Counted from the stretch's first letter, positions 34,127-43,675 are shown. The stretch is 64,000 nt of DNA from Erythrobacter sp. YT30 (GCF_001542875.1 NZ_LMAF01000001.1:890730-954729), one strand, 5' to 3'. Notes: generated by a model not told the origin, from the sequence alone. Numbers and translations are program-made.

Positions 34127-34143
34127 CTCCTTCTTGCAAGGAG
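34127..34143 (-). promoter_or_regulatory. Hairpin that hides the LysR ribosome site
   Basis: CTCCTT, a 5-base loop and AAGGAG. On the minus strand the AAGGAG (34127-34132) is the ribosome site 7 bases before the ATG, so the hairpin would block initiation unless opened. Confidence 0.5.
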
Positions 34144-34212
34144 CTACGGCTGTCGAGACGAAAGGATGCAAAAAATCGAAGAAAAAAGTGTGAGAAACGA
34201 TTCTTTGTGCAA

Positions 34213-35139
34213 TTACTGCAAGTCATTCTCATCTTCAGGCGCATGAAGGCGCAAGCGCTTTACGTGCGTTTCATCGCCCGCAGTCACTTCAATCCTCCAG
34301 CCCGAAGGATGTTCCAGGATCCGCCCAACTTGGGGCACCTGTTCGGCAAGCACAAAAGCGAGGCCGCCTAAAGTATCAACAGATTCAGATACTTCAGCGA
34401 GTCGCGGGTCCACCATTTCGGCGACGTCGTCCAATTCAGCGCGGGCATCACAATCCCACATCCCCTCGCCAATGGGCACTATCAATGCCTCTGGTGTTTC
34501 GTCATGTTCATCCTCAATCTCGCCGACAATTTCTTCGACAAGGTCTTCGATGGTGATGATGCCGTCTGTTCCAGAAAACTCATCAAGCACGATGGCAAGA
34601 TGCACCCGGCGGGCCCGCATATCGGCAAGAACGTCCAATGCGCCGCGTGATTGCGGGACGTAGAGCGGTTGGCGCATCAGGATTGTCCAATCCTTGGGCG
34701 GTTTTTTGTCGCCGGTCAGGTAGGTGAAGACGTCCTTGATGTGGATCATGCCAATCACGTCATCCAGAGTCTCACGATAGACCGGCATGCGCGAATGGCC
34801 GTGCTCTGAAAACGCGGCAACGAGCTCATCCCAGCTAAGCGCTGCATCCACCGCGATGATTTCGCCGCGCGGCACGGCAACGTCGTCCGCATCGTGTTCG
34901 GAGAAATGCAGAAGGTTGCGCAGCATCTGGCGCTCAACCGGGAGAAGATCGCCATTGCCCCCCGCGCTGCTGTCGTCAGGCTCGGTATCGCCGTTTTCGC
35001 CCTCGTGCTCGTCAATGGCTTCTTCAAGCTGAGCGCGCAGCGAACGATCGCCTTCGTCGAGCTTTAAAATCTTGCGGAAAGCGGACAGAAGTCCGCTGCT
35101 ACTCTCCGCTTCTCCTGCAGTGGATTGGGAATCGGGCAT
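34213..35139 (-). CDS. corC: CorC/HlyC-type CBS transporter-associated protein
   Basis: A 308-residue cytoplasmic protein with two CBS repeats (about 80-200) and a C-terminal CorC_HlyC domain (DCDARAELDDVAEMVD to VTAGDETHVKRLRL). The family is linked to magnesium and cobalt efflux; here, as in many bacteria, it sits in the phoH-ybeY-corC run. An acidic linker near residues 45-65 is noteworthy. It is 35 bases after ybeY. Confidence 0.92.
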   Translation of the reverse strand: MPDSQSTAGEAESSSGLLSAFRKILKLDEGDRSLRAQLEEAIDEHEGENGDTEPDDSSAGGNGDLLPVERQMLRNLLHFSEHDADDVAVPRGEIIAVDAALSWDELVAAFSEHGHSRMPVYRETLDDVIGMIHIKDVFTYLTGDKKPPKDWTILMRQPLYVPQSRGALDVLADMRARRVHLAIVLDEFSGTDGIITIEDLVEEIVGEIEDEHDETPEALIVPIGEGMWDCDARAELDDVAEMVDPRLAEVSESVDTLGGLAFVLAEQVPQVGRILEHPSGWRIEVTAGDETHVKRLRLHAPEDENDLQ

Positions 35140-35174
35140 TGTGTGTTTCGGGCCCCGGCCCTGTGTGCTCCAGT

Positions 35175-35666
35175 TCAGTGTCGATCCCCATATGGGTCTG
35201 GAATGCCCATTTTTGCAAGAGCAGTTATCTCCAAAGCTTCCATGGCTTCTGCTTCTTTGTCGGAATGGACGTGATCATAGCCCGCCAGATGCAGCAGACC
35301 GTGAACGATGAGATGGGCTGCATGGTTCTCTAGCGGAATGCCCTTGTCAGCAGCTTCGCGGGCGCATGTTTCGTGAGCCAATGCGATATCGCCGAGCATT
35401 ACCGGTGGGCCTTCGGCATCGATTTCAAGCAATTCCGCGCGCGAGAGCATCGGAAAACTGAGCACATTTGTCGGCTTGTCGCGCTTGCGCCATTCACGAT
35501 TGAGGGCGCGCACCTCCTCATCTCCTGCGAACAGGAGGCTCACGCACAAGCGGGCATTGCCCAATTCGGGTGCGGCGTGGGCCGTTGCGTCATACGCGAA
35601 TTCAGCAAGCTGGGCGGTGTCAGAGCTTTCGGTCCAACTACCCTCAAACGCAATGTCCAGCTGCAT
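35175..35666 (-). CDS. ybeY: Endoribonuclease YbeY
   Basis: A 163-residue metalloprotein with the zinc motif H-x3-H-x5-H (HLIVHGLLHLAGYDH, the last histidine following the first two). YbeY takes part in 16S rRNA 3' end processing and ribosome quality control. It follows phoH by 6 bases and precedes corC; the three are conserved neighbours. Confidence 0.94.
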   Translation of the reverse strand: MQLDIAFEGSWTESSDTAQLAEFAYDATAHAAPELGNARLCVSLLFAGDEEVRALNREWRKRDKPTNVLSFPMLSRAELLEIDAEGPPVMLGDIALAHETCAREAADKGIPLENHAAHLIVHGLLHLAGYDHVHSDKEAEAMEALEITALAKMGIPDPYGDRH

Positions 35667-35672
35667 AGAGGC

Positions 35673-36725
35673 CTATGAACCGCCTTCATAGGCTTCAACA
35701 ATCCGTCCGACGATCGGGTGTCGCACCACGTCGGCTGCGGTAAAGCGGATCGTACTAAAGCCGTCGACGCCTTCCAGTTTCTCCACCGCATCGGCAAGAC
35801 CGCTCATCCGGTCTCCGCCAGGAATATCGACCTGACGCGGGTCTCCGCACACGACCATCCGACTGTTCTGACCAAAGCGAGTGAGAAACATCTTCATCTG
35901 TTCGCGCGTAGTGTTCTGCGCCTCATCGAGGATGACGAAGGCATCGGCCAAAGTCCGTCCGCGCATAAAGGCGATCGGCGCGATCTCAATTTCGCCGCTC
36001 TCAATCCGTCGCTCTACCTGTTCCGGCGGCATGCAATCGTAAAGCGCATCGTAAAGCGGGCGCAGATAGGGATCGACTTTGTCTTTCATATCGCCGGGCA
36101 GAAAACCGAGCTTTTCACCCGCTTCAACGGCAGGGCGCGAAAGGATCAGGCGCTGCACGCTGCCGGTCATCAACTGGCTGACAGCTTGTGCGACCGCAAG
36201 GTATGTCTTGCCCGTTCCCGCCGGACCGAGTGCAAAGATGATATCATCGCGCACAAGGCTGCGCATGTAGGCGATCTGCATGGCCGAGCGCGGCACAATC
36301 GTCTTGCGCCGGGTGCGGATCATGATGGGCGGTTCTTCCTTATCGCCCGAAATAATGCCTTCCAAGGTTGGCTCGTTCGACATCGCGATCAGCGACTCGA
36401 TCGCACCTGCATCGAGATCCTGCCCAAGGGCCAGCCGATCGTACATCGTGGTGAGCGTCTCGCGAGCACGCGCGACAGCATCTTGAGGTCCCTCAATCAC
36501 GATTTGATCACCGCGCGCATGGATCATCACGCCCAAGCGATTCTCGACCTGCACCAGATTGGCGTCGAATTCCCCGAACAAGGCGCCGAGGAGGGATTGG
36601 TTTTCGAAACTGACCTCGGTTCTGGATCGGGTCACATCGTTCGGGTGCACCGCTGCATCCTTTGGGGCGTTAATGGGATCGGGCAGAACTGCCGGATCAA
36701 TCGAACGAGTTGGTCTGCGGCCCAT
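35673..36725 (-). CDS. phoH: PhoH family ATPase
   Basis: A 350-residue protein with an N-terminal KH-like segment (about 40-95) and a PhoH ATPase domain; Walker A is GPAGTGKT (167-174) and a Walker B DEAQN lies downstream. PhoH-like proteins are nucleotide-binding, RNA-related ATPases. ATG 36725 (MGRRPTRSID) is chosen over ATG 36785. First gene of the phoH-ybeY-corC operon. Confidence 0.93.
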   Translation of the reverse strand: MGRRPTRSIDPAVLPDPINAPKDAAVHPNDVTRSRTEVSFENQSLLGALFGEFDANLVQVENRLGVMIHARGDQIVIEGPQDAVARARETLTTMYDRLALGQDLDAGAIESLIAMSNEPTLEGIISGDKEEPPIMIRTRRKTIVPRSAMQIAYMRSLVRDDIIFALGPAGTGKTYLAVAQAVSQLMTGSVQRLILSRPAVEAGEKLGFLPGDMKDKVDPYLRPLYDALYDCMPPEQVERRIESGEIEIAPIAFMRGRTLADAFVILDEAQNTTREQMKMFLTRFGQNSRMVVCGDPRQVDIPGGDRMSGLADAVEKLEGVDGFSTIRFTAADVVRHPIVGRIVEAYEGGS

Positions 36726-36887
36726 AGATTCCTTTGCAAATGCGGTTGAGGGCTGATTCGGGAGCGTAAGGGGGAAACGCGTCAAAGCAATCTAGGGTGT
36801 GTTCCTTGCGGTGGAAAGTCATAGCTCGGTCATATTGGAACCGGACATGTTATGCAGGCGTTCCAGATTGAGAGGAGTCATTGGACC

Positions 36888-37811
36888 ATGATTGCCGCAA
36901 TCGCCTTCGCTTTGAGTGCTATGGTGGGGCCAGCGAACCAAGCTGAGCCAGCTGAGGTCGATCCTCCCACGCAATCCAGAGCGCAGGGCAATAAGCCCCA
37001 GATCATCGTCCAGCCGCAAAAAAGCGAAGGCGATCGGCGCGAAGAACTACGCGAGTTTACGCGGAAGATCGTGCGCGAGCCGCGGCGTAAACGCGCCATT
37101 GCTAGCTTCCGTTTCCCTATCTGTCCGCAAGTCATTGGAATTGCAGCCGAAGACGCACGGGCAATCGAGGCGCGCATTCGCGAAAATGCCGAGCGCGTTG
37201 GGCTGGGCGCGGACGATGAAGCCAAGTGCACACCCACCATTCGCGCTGCCTTCATGGCTGCGCAGGCAGGACCGCCGGAGAGCTGGCTCGATGAGGGATC
37301 GCCCCAGCTTGCGCATTTGCCGCTTTATCAGCGGCACTGGGTGCTCACCGAAGAGGGGCCCGTGCGCGCCTACAACCGCGTGGTTTTGCGCGATGCCTGG
37401 GGGCAGCCCCTGCTGTTCAGCAAGGGGAATGCGCGCGTGTTCGGCGCCTTGGACCAGATTTCCGAGCTACGGCCCTTCTCCACCTCAGACCCCATCAACG
37501 TGAACGAGATCACGGGCGCGGCGGTGATGATCGAACTTGAGGCCGCTCAAGGCCTATCTCTTGCTCAACTCGCTGACTACATCACGATGCGAACTCTGCT
37601 CGCGACCTCCGTGCCAGAGCCGGGCGAACCTGTCGCTGCGGCGACAATCCTAACGCTTTTCCAGTCGGACAATCCGCCCGAGGCATTGACCGTCTATGAT
37701 CTTGCCCTGCTTGATGAGCTTTACAACGCATCGCTCTTCTCTAGCCCGCGTCGGGTCATCGCACGAACCGCTGCGCAAACGACCAAGATCGAAAGATCAG
37801 GCGAGGAGTGA
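36888..37811 (+). CDS. Hypothetical exported protein
   Basis: A 307-residue protein with a signal peptide (residues about 1-20, then EPAEVDPPTQ). The mature part contains FRFPICPQVIGI and a later KC pair but no family motif I recognise; the length and charge suit a soluble periplasmic protein. I use ATG 36888 with an AGGAG site; an ATG at 36852 is also open. Its last 15 bases overlap the convergent miaB stop. Function unknown. Confidence 0.75.
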   Translation: MIAAIAFALSAMVGPANQAEPAEVDPPTQSRAQGNKPQIIVQPQKSEGDRREELREFTRKIVREPRRKRAIASFRFPICPQVIGIAAEDARAIEARIRENAERVGLGADDEAKCTPTIRAAFMAAQAGPPESWLDEGSPQLAHLPLYQRHWVLTEEGPVRAYNRVVLRDAWGQPLLFSKGNARVFGALDQISELRPFSTSDPINVNEITGAAVMIELEAAQGLSLAQLADYITMRTLLATSVPEPGEPVAAATILTLFQSDNPPEALTVYDLALLDELYNASLFSSPRRVIARTAAQTTKIERSGEE

Positions 37812-39119
37812 GCCGCGCATAGAGTTCGGGCCCGCATCGACAAGATCGACCTCAACCAGATCGCCGATTTCCGCGTCGCCCTCAAACCACACGCTCGTAA
37901 GCCATGGCGATTTGCCGAGCCATTGGCCGGGTAGCTTTCCCTTGCGCTCGACAAGAATGTCGCAAGTCTTGCCCACCAGAGCATCGTTAAAGGCTCGCTG
38001 GTCCCGGTTGAGGCGAGCTTGAAGGCGTTGGAGACGGTCGTCCATCACTTCGCGCGGGATTTGATTGTCCATCGCCGCAGCTGGTGTGCCCGGACGCGGC
38101 GAGTATTTAAAGCTGAAGGCTTGGCTATAGCGCACTTCGTCAATCAGGCTCAGAGTGTCCTCGAATTCCGCTTCACTCTCGCCAGGAAAACCCACTATAA
38201 AATCGCCTGAGAGCGCAATATCGGGGCGAGCTACGCGGAAGCGTTCGAGCAGCTTCAAATAGCTCTCCGCCGTGTGCGCCCGGTTCATGGCTTTCAGCAC
38301 TCGGTCATTGCCGGACTGCACGGGCAAGTGGAGATAAGGCATCAGCTTTTCGACTTCGCCATGCGCCGCGATCAGGTCGTCTTCCATGTCGTTTGGATGC
38401 GATGTGGTGTAGCGAATGCGCTCCAATCCATCGAGCGGCGCAAGAGCGCGGATCAGACCGGCAAGTCCTACCGCCTTGCCTTTGTCATCCTCGCCAGACC
38501 AGGCATTCACGTTCTGACCCAGCAGAGTGATTTCGCGAGCGCCTGCTTCAATCAGCTTACGAGCCTCGTCCAGTAAGTCATTAAACGGACGTGATATTTC
38601 AGCGCCGCGGGTGTAAGGGACCACGCAATAGGTGCAAAACTTGTCGCAACCTTCCTGCACAGTCAGAAATGCTGTGGGTGATCGCCGCGTTCGCTGCGGA
38701 AGCGCTCCAAACTTCGCAATGGCGGGCATGTCAGTGTCTGTTGCGCGTTCGCCCTTCACCGCTTTGTCCAACATATCGGGCAACCGGTGATAGGCCTGCG
38801 GGCCCACAACCATGGACACCGCTGGCGCGCGTGCCATGATCTCTTCACCCTCGGCCTGCGCAACGCATCCGGCGACCGCGATCATCGGTTTGGAGCCATC
38901 GTCCTTTTTCAGACGCCCAATATCCGAATACACCTTTTCGGCTGCCTTTTCGCGGATATGGCAAGTGTTGAGCACCACCAGATCCGCCTCCTCACCGTCG
39001 GGCGCAGGGGTGATGCCTTTTTCGGCCAAGAGCTCACCCATACGCTCGCCATCATAGACGTTCATCTGGCAGCCGAAAGACTTGACCCTGTAGGTCTTGG
39101 GAGGGGTTTGCGGTTTCAT
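37797..39119 (-). CDS. miaB: tRNA-2-methylthio-N6-dimethylallyladenosine synthase
   Basis: A 440-residue radical SAM methylthiotransferase: N-terminal UPF0004 domain with its three cysteines (FGCQMN, NTCHIRE, VAGCVAQ), the radical SAM cluster C-x3-C-x2-C in CDKFCTYC, and a C-terminal TRAM domain. It adds the 2-methylthio group to ms2i6A37 in tRNAs reading UNN codons. Start ATG 39119 (MKPQTPPKTY). In Sphingomonadales it often sits between plsC and phoH; here the LysR, phoH cluster and a hypothetical gene intervene or adjoin. Confidence 0.95.
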   Translation of the reverse strand: MKPQTPPKTYRVKSFGCQMNVYDGERMGELLAEKGITPAPDGEEADLVVLNTCHIREKAAEKVYSDIGRLKKDDGSKPMIAVAGCVAQAEGEEIMARAPAVSMVVGPQAYHRLPDMLDKAVKGERATDTDMPAIAKFGALPQRTRRSPTAFLTVQEGCDKFCTYCVVPYTRGAEISRPFNDLLDEARKLIEAGAREITLLGQNVNAWSGEDDKGKAVGLAGLIRALAPLDGLERIRYTTSHPNDMEDDLIAAHGEVEKLMPYLHLPVQSGNDRVLKAMNRAHTAESYLKLLERFRVARPDIALSGDFIVGFPGESEAEFEDTLSLIDEVRYSQAFSFKYSPRPGTPAAAMDNQIPREVMDDRLQRLQARLNRDQRAFNDALVGKTCDILVERKGKLPGQWLGKSPWLTSVWFEGDAEIGDLVEVDLVDAGPNSMRGSLLA

Positions 39120-39180
39120 GATGGACGCGCGTTTAGCGGCAAGCGGCGCGCGGTTCAATTGTTCTCATCGCGCTGCGGCC

Positions 39181-40086
39181 TCACCGGCTTGATGTTCGAG
39201 CGTTGTGCACACATGGCACCAACTGCCGATGCTGCGTGCCGGGATGCTGTTTGTCGTCAGGCCCACATTCCACCATCGGTTTGGCGATCTGATTGGCTGC
39301 GACCAAGCGTCCCGCCTCGTCATCGTCGTAGGCCGCGATCCAGATCAGGCAATCAGCCAACGGCCTGAGCTTGTGCTTGGAAAGGCGCCCATTTTGCGGG
39401 CTGCAGTTCAAGGTGAAAAGGTCTGCCGCAGGCGATGCATCAAAGCGCGCAAAGCGGCGCAGCAATTCTCCGCGCTCATTAAACACGGTGCGCTGCATAT
39501 CGTTGGTCATGTCCTCGCCGCCATAAAAGGGAGACGTGTTGAACATGTAAGCGCGCACTTGCGGGTGTTTGATCGAAACTTCAGTGGCGAGCGCTCCGCC
39601 CATCGAATGGCCTACCACGATCCAGGGGACATCGTCTGTGAACCGCGCCGCTTCCGCTTCGAAAGTGCGCACCGCAATCTCGATCTGATCATTGCGAAGC
39701 GTGCCGTAGAATATGTCCGTCAGGCCATCGAAATCGGTGCCTCGAAAGGCAAGGATGCGGGCCTTTGGAGCTTTGTCAGTCGGGTTTTGAAACTGCTCGA
39801 ACAGCTGATAGCCAAAGCCTTTCTTCTCGTAGTCATGCGAGATCGGCAGGCGCTCAATCCGCTTCAGGCGCGATCCGATATTGGTGTAAAGATTATCATC
39901 GCCCGAATAGGCCTGCGTTGCCGCGATAGCATAAGGATAAGCATCCACAGCTGCCTCGCGCACGAAGTCGCACCACCCGCCGGGCTCCAAGCGACATGGA
40001 GAGCGCGATTGCGAGATATCTGGGTATGTTGCGCAACCAGGCAACAAAACCATTAGCAGGCATGCAAGGATGCAGCGCACTTTCAC
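39181..40086 (-). CDS. Lipase-like lipoprotein
   Basis: A 301-residue protein with a signal peptide ending in lipobox L-P-G-C (C18) and an alpha/beta-hydrolase core. The serine in VGHSMGG (S161) is the likely nucleophile and RGTDFDG resembles the oxyanion region of class 3 lipases. It is probably anchored at the outer membrane. It starts with GTG, overlapping the nucleotidyltransferase stop (GTGA), so translation is coupled. The substrate is unknown. Confidence 0.8.
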   Translation of the reverse strand: MKVRCILACLLMVLLPGCATYPDISQSRSPCRLEPGGWCDFVREAAVDAYPYAIAATQAYSGDDNLYTNIGSRLKRIERLPISHDYEKKGFGYQLFEQFQNPTDKAPKARILAFRGTDFDGLTDIFYGTLRNDQIEIAVRTFEAEAARFTDDVPWIVVGHSMGGALATEVSIKHPQVRAYMFNTSPFYGGEDMTNDMQRTVFNERGELLRRFARFDASPAADLFTLNCSPQNGRLSKHKLRPLADCLIWIAAYDDDEAGRLVAANQIAKPMVECGPDDKQHPGTQHRQLVPCVHNARTSSR

Positions 40087-40538
40087 ACCTCTCCAAGACT
40101 AGCAGCGCGTTGGCGATCTTTCTCGCGGCCGAAGCGCAAGAGGATGTTGACGAGCTCAGCCTTTTCGGGGGCATAGAGAGTGTGTTTGTCGAGCGGAATT
40201 GCCATGCGGGTCTTTGGCTCAATGGGCTGCCATTCATCCCCCACGCGAAGCTTGAGGCCTGCCATGAATTCTACGTCGAGCTCAGGTTCCGACCACCGAC
40301 CGAACAGTTCTGAGCGGAACATCGCCTTCCCCGCTTCGGGCGTATTGGTGAGGGGCAAAGACTTGTAGAGCGCTTCCAGATCGCGCTTTGACGTCATCAC
40401 GTCGATATCGGCAATTGAGCCTGGGTCGCCGCGGTGAAGCGCGACGGCAGCACTGCCGATGATCCACCAAGGATCTTCCGCATTCCGCATCGCGTCAGCT
40501 ACAGAGAGAAGAGCGCTTGAAGTCTTGGGCTGAAGCAA
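40083..40538 (-). CDS. Nucleotidyltransferase-fold protein
   Basis: A 151-residue protein with G28-S29 and the D44-x-D46 pair expected of minimal nucleotidyltransferases, plus a C-terminal helical part. The start is a TTG at 40538; an internal ATG at 40490 is possible. It resembles orphan or AbiEii-like NTases, with no obvious antitoxin partner. It is coupled to the lipase-like gene and follows a small basic protein gene. Confidence 0.65.
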   Translation of the reverse strand: MLQPKTSSALLSVADAMRNAEDPWWIIGSAAVALHRGDPGSIADIDVMTSKRDLEALYKSLPLTNTPEAGKAMFRSELFGRWSEPELDVEFMAGLKLRVGDEWQPIEPKTRMAIPLDKHTLYAPEKAELVNILLRFGREKDRQRAASLGEV

Positions 40539-40551
40539 AGCATTGGCCCCT

Positions 40552-41016
40552 TCAATCGAGCCTGACCTTTATCAGCTTTCCACCTTCGATGGTTAAAAGC
40601 GAAGAAGCTTCCTCCGATCCACCCCAACTGCGCCCAAATGAATTGAGGCCGCGCTTTTCCGCTTCTTCTGCGGCCTTCTTTGACCACACTTTCCGGCCTT
40701 TTCGCCACCTGCGCCGAGCGTTCTGTTGCTCAACCTTCTCTGCAAGGGTCTGGTCCGGCCATTTTTTCCAGCGGCCTAAACGATCAAGATCGTGCAGCAT
40801 GGCATTCTCTTCAAGCGCTGCTGCATCCTCGTCAAATGTTACGTATCGGCTCAGCTTGGACGCTGCTTGACGCCTGTTGACCCTGTGTCCGCGCGCACGG
40901 CTGCGTGGAATGCACTTACGCGACGCCTTGTCGTTCATCCCAGAAAGATTGCGCCTGTCTTTGGCATAGGACAGGGCTTTCTTTTCCTGAGGAGAACGAC
41001 GGCGCTTTTGCGGCAT
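40552..41016 (-). CDS. Small basic hypothetical protein
   Basis: A 154-residue, strongly basic protein, rich in K and R, with many alanine-rich helices and no signal peptide or known motif. Its ATG overlaps the stop of the peptidyl-prolyl isomerase gene as TAATG, which supports it as real. The composition suggests nucleic-acid or ribosome binding, but this is only inference. Confidence 0.6.
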   Translation of the reverse strand: MPQKRRRSPQEKKALSYAKDRRNLSGMNDKASRKCIPRSRARGHRVNRRQAASKLSRYVTFDEDAAALEENAMLHDLDRLGRWKKWPDQTLAEKVEQQNARRRWRKGRKVWSKKAAEEAEKRGLNSFGRSWGGSEEASSLLTIEGGKLIKVRLD

Positions 41017-41477
41017 TAGCCCACGCTGGCCTTCACAATCTTGCCTGGCGATGCTGGTGGCTCACCTTTTGGCAGGGCGTGGACGTGTTCCATGCCGCTC
41101 TGAACCTGGCCCCATACGGTGTACTGCCCGTCGAGGAATTCGGCATCTTCAAAGCAGATAAAAAACTGGCTGTTTGCACTATCGGGCATTTGGCTGCGTG
41201 CCATTGAGCAAGTGCCTTCCACGTGCGGTTCGGAATTGAACTCCGCTTTCAGATCGGGCTTATCACTGCCGCCCATACCAGTGCCCGTGGGATCACCGCC
41301 TTGCGCCATGAAGCCGGGGATCACGCGGTGAAACACGACGCCGTCATAAAAGCCTTCGCTTGCAAGCTCGGTGATGCGCTCCACGTGGCCTGGGGCAAGA
41401 TCGGGGCGCAGCTTGATCACAACATCTTTGCCCTCGCCATCTCCGGTGTCGAGCGTGAAAGTGAGCGTATCGGCCAT
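41016..41477 (-). CDS. Cyclophilin-type peptidyl-prolyl cis-trans isomerase
   Basis: A 153-residue cytoplasmic cyclophilin (no signal peptide) with VVFHRVIPGFMAQGGDPTGTG and SQFFICFEDAEFLDGQYTVWGQV. The fold is complete. Start ATG 41477 (MADTLTFTLD). It heads the short minus-strand operon that continues with the basic protein, NTase and lipase-like genes. It diverges from mgtE. Confidence 0.93.
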   Translation of the reverse strand: MADTLTFTLDTGDGEGKDVVIKLRPDLAPGHVERITELASEGFYDGVVFHRVIPGFMAQGGDPTGTGMGGSDKPDLKAEFNSEPHVEGTCSMARSQMPDSANSQFFICFEDAEFLDGQYTVWGQVQSGMEHVHALPKGEPPASPGKIVKASVG

Positions 41478-41601
41478 TGGGTAATTCTCCTTCAAAGTTT
41501 GCGCGCGGACCTAACGGGTTTGGGTGGCCCTGTCACCCGCCAACAAATCTCCAATTTTGTCGCACCTTGCTTTTCACACTTGCGACTCTAAACCCGCCCC
41601 T

Positions 41602-43065
41602 ATGGCCGAACCGACGCATCTGGATGACGAAACGCTGACAGCGGAAAAACCGCCAGAAGACGTCGAGGCAGATGTCCGTCCCGATGACCGTGTCGATGAT
41701 GAGCGCCATGACGAGGAAAACCGGCTAAAACCTGAATATGTGGCCTCAGTTCGCGAGGCGATGGAAGCTGGCGACAAAGGCGCGGTTTACGACCTTGTTG
41801 AGCCACTGCACCCCGCTGACATTGCCGACCTTCTCGAACTGCTTGAGAAGGATGAGCGCGCTGATCTCGCCGCTGCGATTACAGACTTAATGTCATCCGA
41901 CGTGATCGCCGAGTTGAACGATCACGTGCGCGAATTGATGATGGAAGCGCTCGCCCCAGAAGATGTGGCGACCATCACCGAGCAGCTTGAAACAGATGAC
42001 GCTGTCCAGCTGCTGGAAGATCTGGACGAGGTCGATCAGCAGGCCATCATCGCTGAGCTGGAGCCGGAAACGCAGGCCGCCGTCACCAGTGCGCTCTCCT
42101 ATCCCGAAGAGACCGCCGGACGATTGATGAACCGCCACGTGATGGCGGTGCCAGAGCATCTGACTGTCGGCGATCTCATCGATTATCTGCGCGAAGAAGG
42201 CGATCTGACGCACGATTTCTTCGAAGTATTCGTAATCGATGCCGCGCATCATCCGGTGGGCACGTGCGCGCTCAACTGGATCCTTACCACTCCGCGCTCG
42301 GTGAAACTCACTGATGTGATGAAGCGCGATCAGACCTTGATCCCTGTTACGATGGATCAGGAAGAGGTCGCGCTGATGTTCCAGAAATACGCGCTCATCT
42401 CTGCCGCTGTAGTCGATGAAAGCGGGCGTCTGGTCGGTCAAATGACGGTGGACGATATCGTTCACATCATCTCCGAAGAAGCTGGCGAAGACGCACTGCT
42501 TCTGTCGGGCGCTGGCGATGGCGATATCAACGAACCTATCAAGGAAGCCTATTCCAGCCGCGTGCGCTGGCTGATCGCAAATCTGGGCACGGCGGTGGTG
42601 GCTTCCGCGATCATCGCATTTTTTGGTGCAGCGATTGAGGCATTGGTCGCACTCGCCGTCTTGATGCCCATCGTCGCCAGTATCGGCGGAAATGCGGGGA
42701 CGCAGACCATGGCCGTCGCCGTGCGCGCAATCGCGACCAATCAGCTGACCCGCTCAAACACTTGGCGCATCGTTTGGCGCGAACTTCGTGTCGCCTTGCT
42801 CAATGGCGCAACGGTTGCGGTGCTGATCGGGATTGCCGCAGGCGTGATCTACACCCCCATGATGGGCGTGGTGATCGCCGCGGCAATGGTCATCAACATT
42901 GTGGTCGCAGGCCTTGCTGGCGTTTTGGTACCCGTGGTGTTCGAGCGGATCGGGCAAGACCCCGCACTCGCCTCCTCTGTCTTCGTCACGATGATTACCG
43001 ACAGCATGGGCTTTTTCGCCTTTCTCGGCCTAGCAGTTGTGAGTGGATTGGTGCCGATGGGTTGA
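41602..43065 (+). CDS. mgtE: Magnesium transporter MgtE
   Basis: A 487-residue transporter: an N-terminal superhelical domain (HPADIADLLELLEKDERADLAAAI), two CBS repeats (about residues 170-290), and a C-terminal membrane domain of five helices (about 330-485). The CBS and N domains close the pore at high magnesium. Start ATG 41602. Upstream 120 bases contain no recognised magnesium riboswitch. Confidence 0.93.
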   Translation: MAEPTHLDDETLTAEKPPEDVEADVRPDDRVDDERHDEENRLKPEYVASVREAMEAGDKGAVYDLVEPLHPADIADLLELLEKDERADLAAAITDLMSSDVIAELNDHVRELMMEALAPEDVATITEQLETDDAVQLLEDLDEVDQQAIIAELEPETQAAVTSALSYPEETAGRLMNRHVMAVPEHLTVGDLIDYLREEGDLTHDFFEVFVIDAAHHPVGTCALNWILTTPRSVKLTDVMKRDQTLIPVTMDQEEVALMFQKYALISAAVVDESGRLVGQMTVDDIVHIISEEAGEDALLLSGAGDGDINEPIKEAYSSRVRWLIANLGTAVVASAIIAFFGAAIEALVALAVLMPIVASIGGNAGTQTMAVAVRAIATNQLTRSNTWRIVWRELRVALLNGATVAVLIGIAAGVIYTPMMGVVIAAAMVINIVVAGLAGVLVPVVFERIGQDPALASSVFVTMITDSMGFFAFLGLAVVSGLVPMG

Positions 43066-43096
43066 GTGAAGCGCAGCGCCTTCCTACCTTTCACCC

Positions 43097-43486
43097 ATGC
43101 CCCTCCACCTTACAAAAATCGCGTTCGGTGCGCAGAGCTATTCCGACATCGAGAGCTGGTATGCCGGACGCCGCAGTCCGTATCTCACCACAAAATATCG
43201 CCCAACGAAGTGGGAGGAATGCATTGGCGGATCGCTCTACTGGATACACCAGCATTCAATCGTGGCGCGTTCGGTTATCAAAGGCTTCTCCCAAACGGAC
43301 AGCGGGCGTTGGCTGATTGAACTTGAGCCAGAACTCATCCGCGTCTCCCCCCGCCCCAAACGCGCGCATCAGGGCTGGCGCTATCTAAAGGGCGATCCCC
43401 CGCGCGATCTGAAACCGGGAGAGGATATTGGCGACGCACTGCCGGGAAAGCTTGCAGCGAAGCTGGAGAAGCTTGGGTTGGTCTAG
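43097..43486 (+). CDS. DUF1489 family protein
   Basis: A 129-residue alphaproteobacterial protein beginning MPLHLTKIAFGAQSYSDIESW and including GGSLYWIHQHSIVARS. The DUF1489 family has no known function to me. It is 31 bases after mgtE and could share its transcript. A terminator-like hairpin lies 155 bases downstream, in the 220-base gap before the GNAT gene. Confidence 0.85.
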   Translation: MPLHLTKIAFGAQSYSDIESWYAGRRSPYLTTKYRPTKWEECIGGSLYWIHQHSIVARSVIKGFSQTDSGRWLIELEPELIRVSPRPKRAHQGWRYLKGDPPRDLKPGEDIGDALPGKLAAKLEKLGLV

Positions 43487-43640
43487 GCGCTGAATGGCGA
43501 ACAGGCAGTGAAAGTGCCTAAATTGAATTTCCTGACTTTCCGTTGCATAGAGATCGGCGCCGCCATTGTGGCGGTTGATGGAGATTTTTTGACTACGACC
43601 CTCTGATCTGCTGGGCGGACCTCGCGCCAGCATTTGTCAC

Positions 43641-43675
43641 ACCCTCTGAAAGCCTGAGTTTTCGGGAGGGTTTGT
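43641..43675 (+). terminator. Terminator-like hairpin before the GNAT gene
   Basis: ACCCTC pairs with GAGGGT, with further GAAA/TTTC pairing inside, then TTTGTT. The rest of the 220-base gap 43487-43706 has no gene I can support. Confidence 0.5.

Noticed and set aside
41016..41495. Longer cyclophilin start at 41495
   Set aside because: The family start MADTLTF at 41477 fits better.
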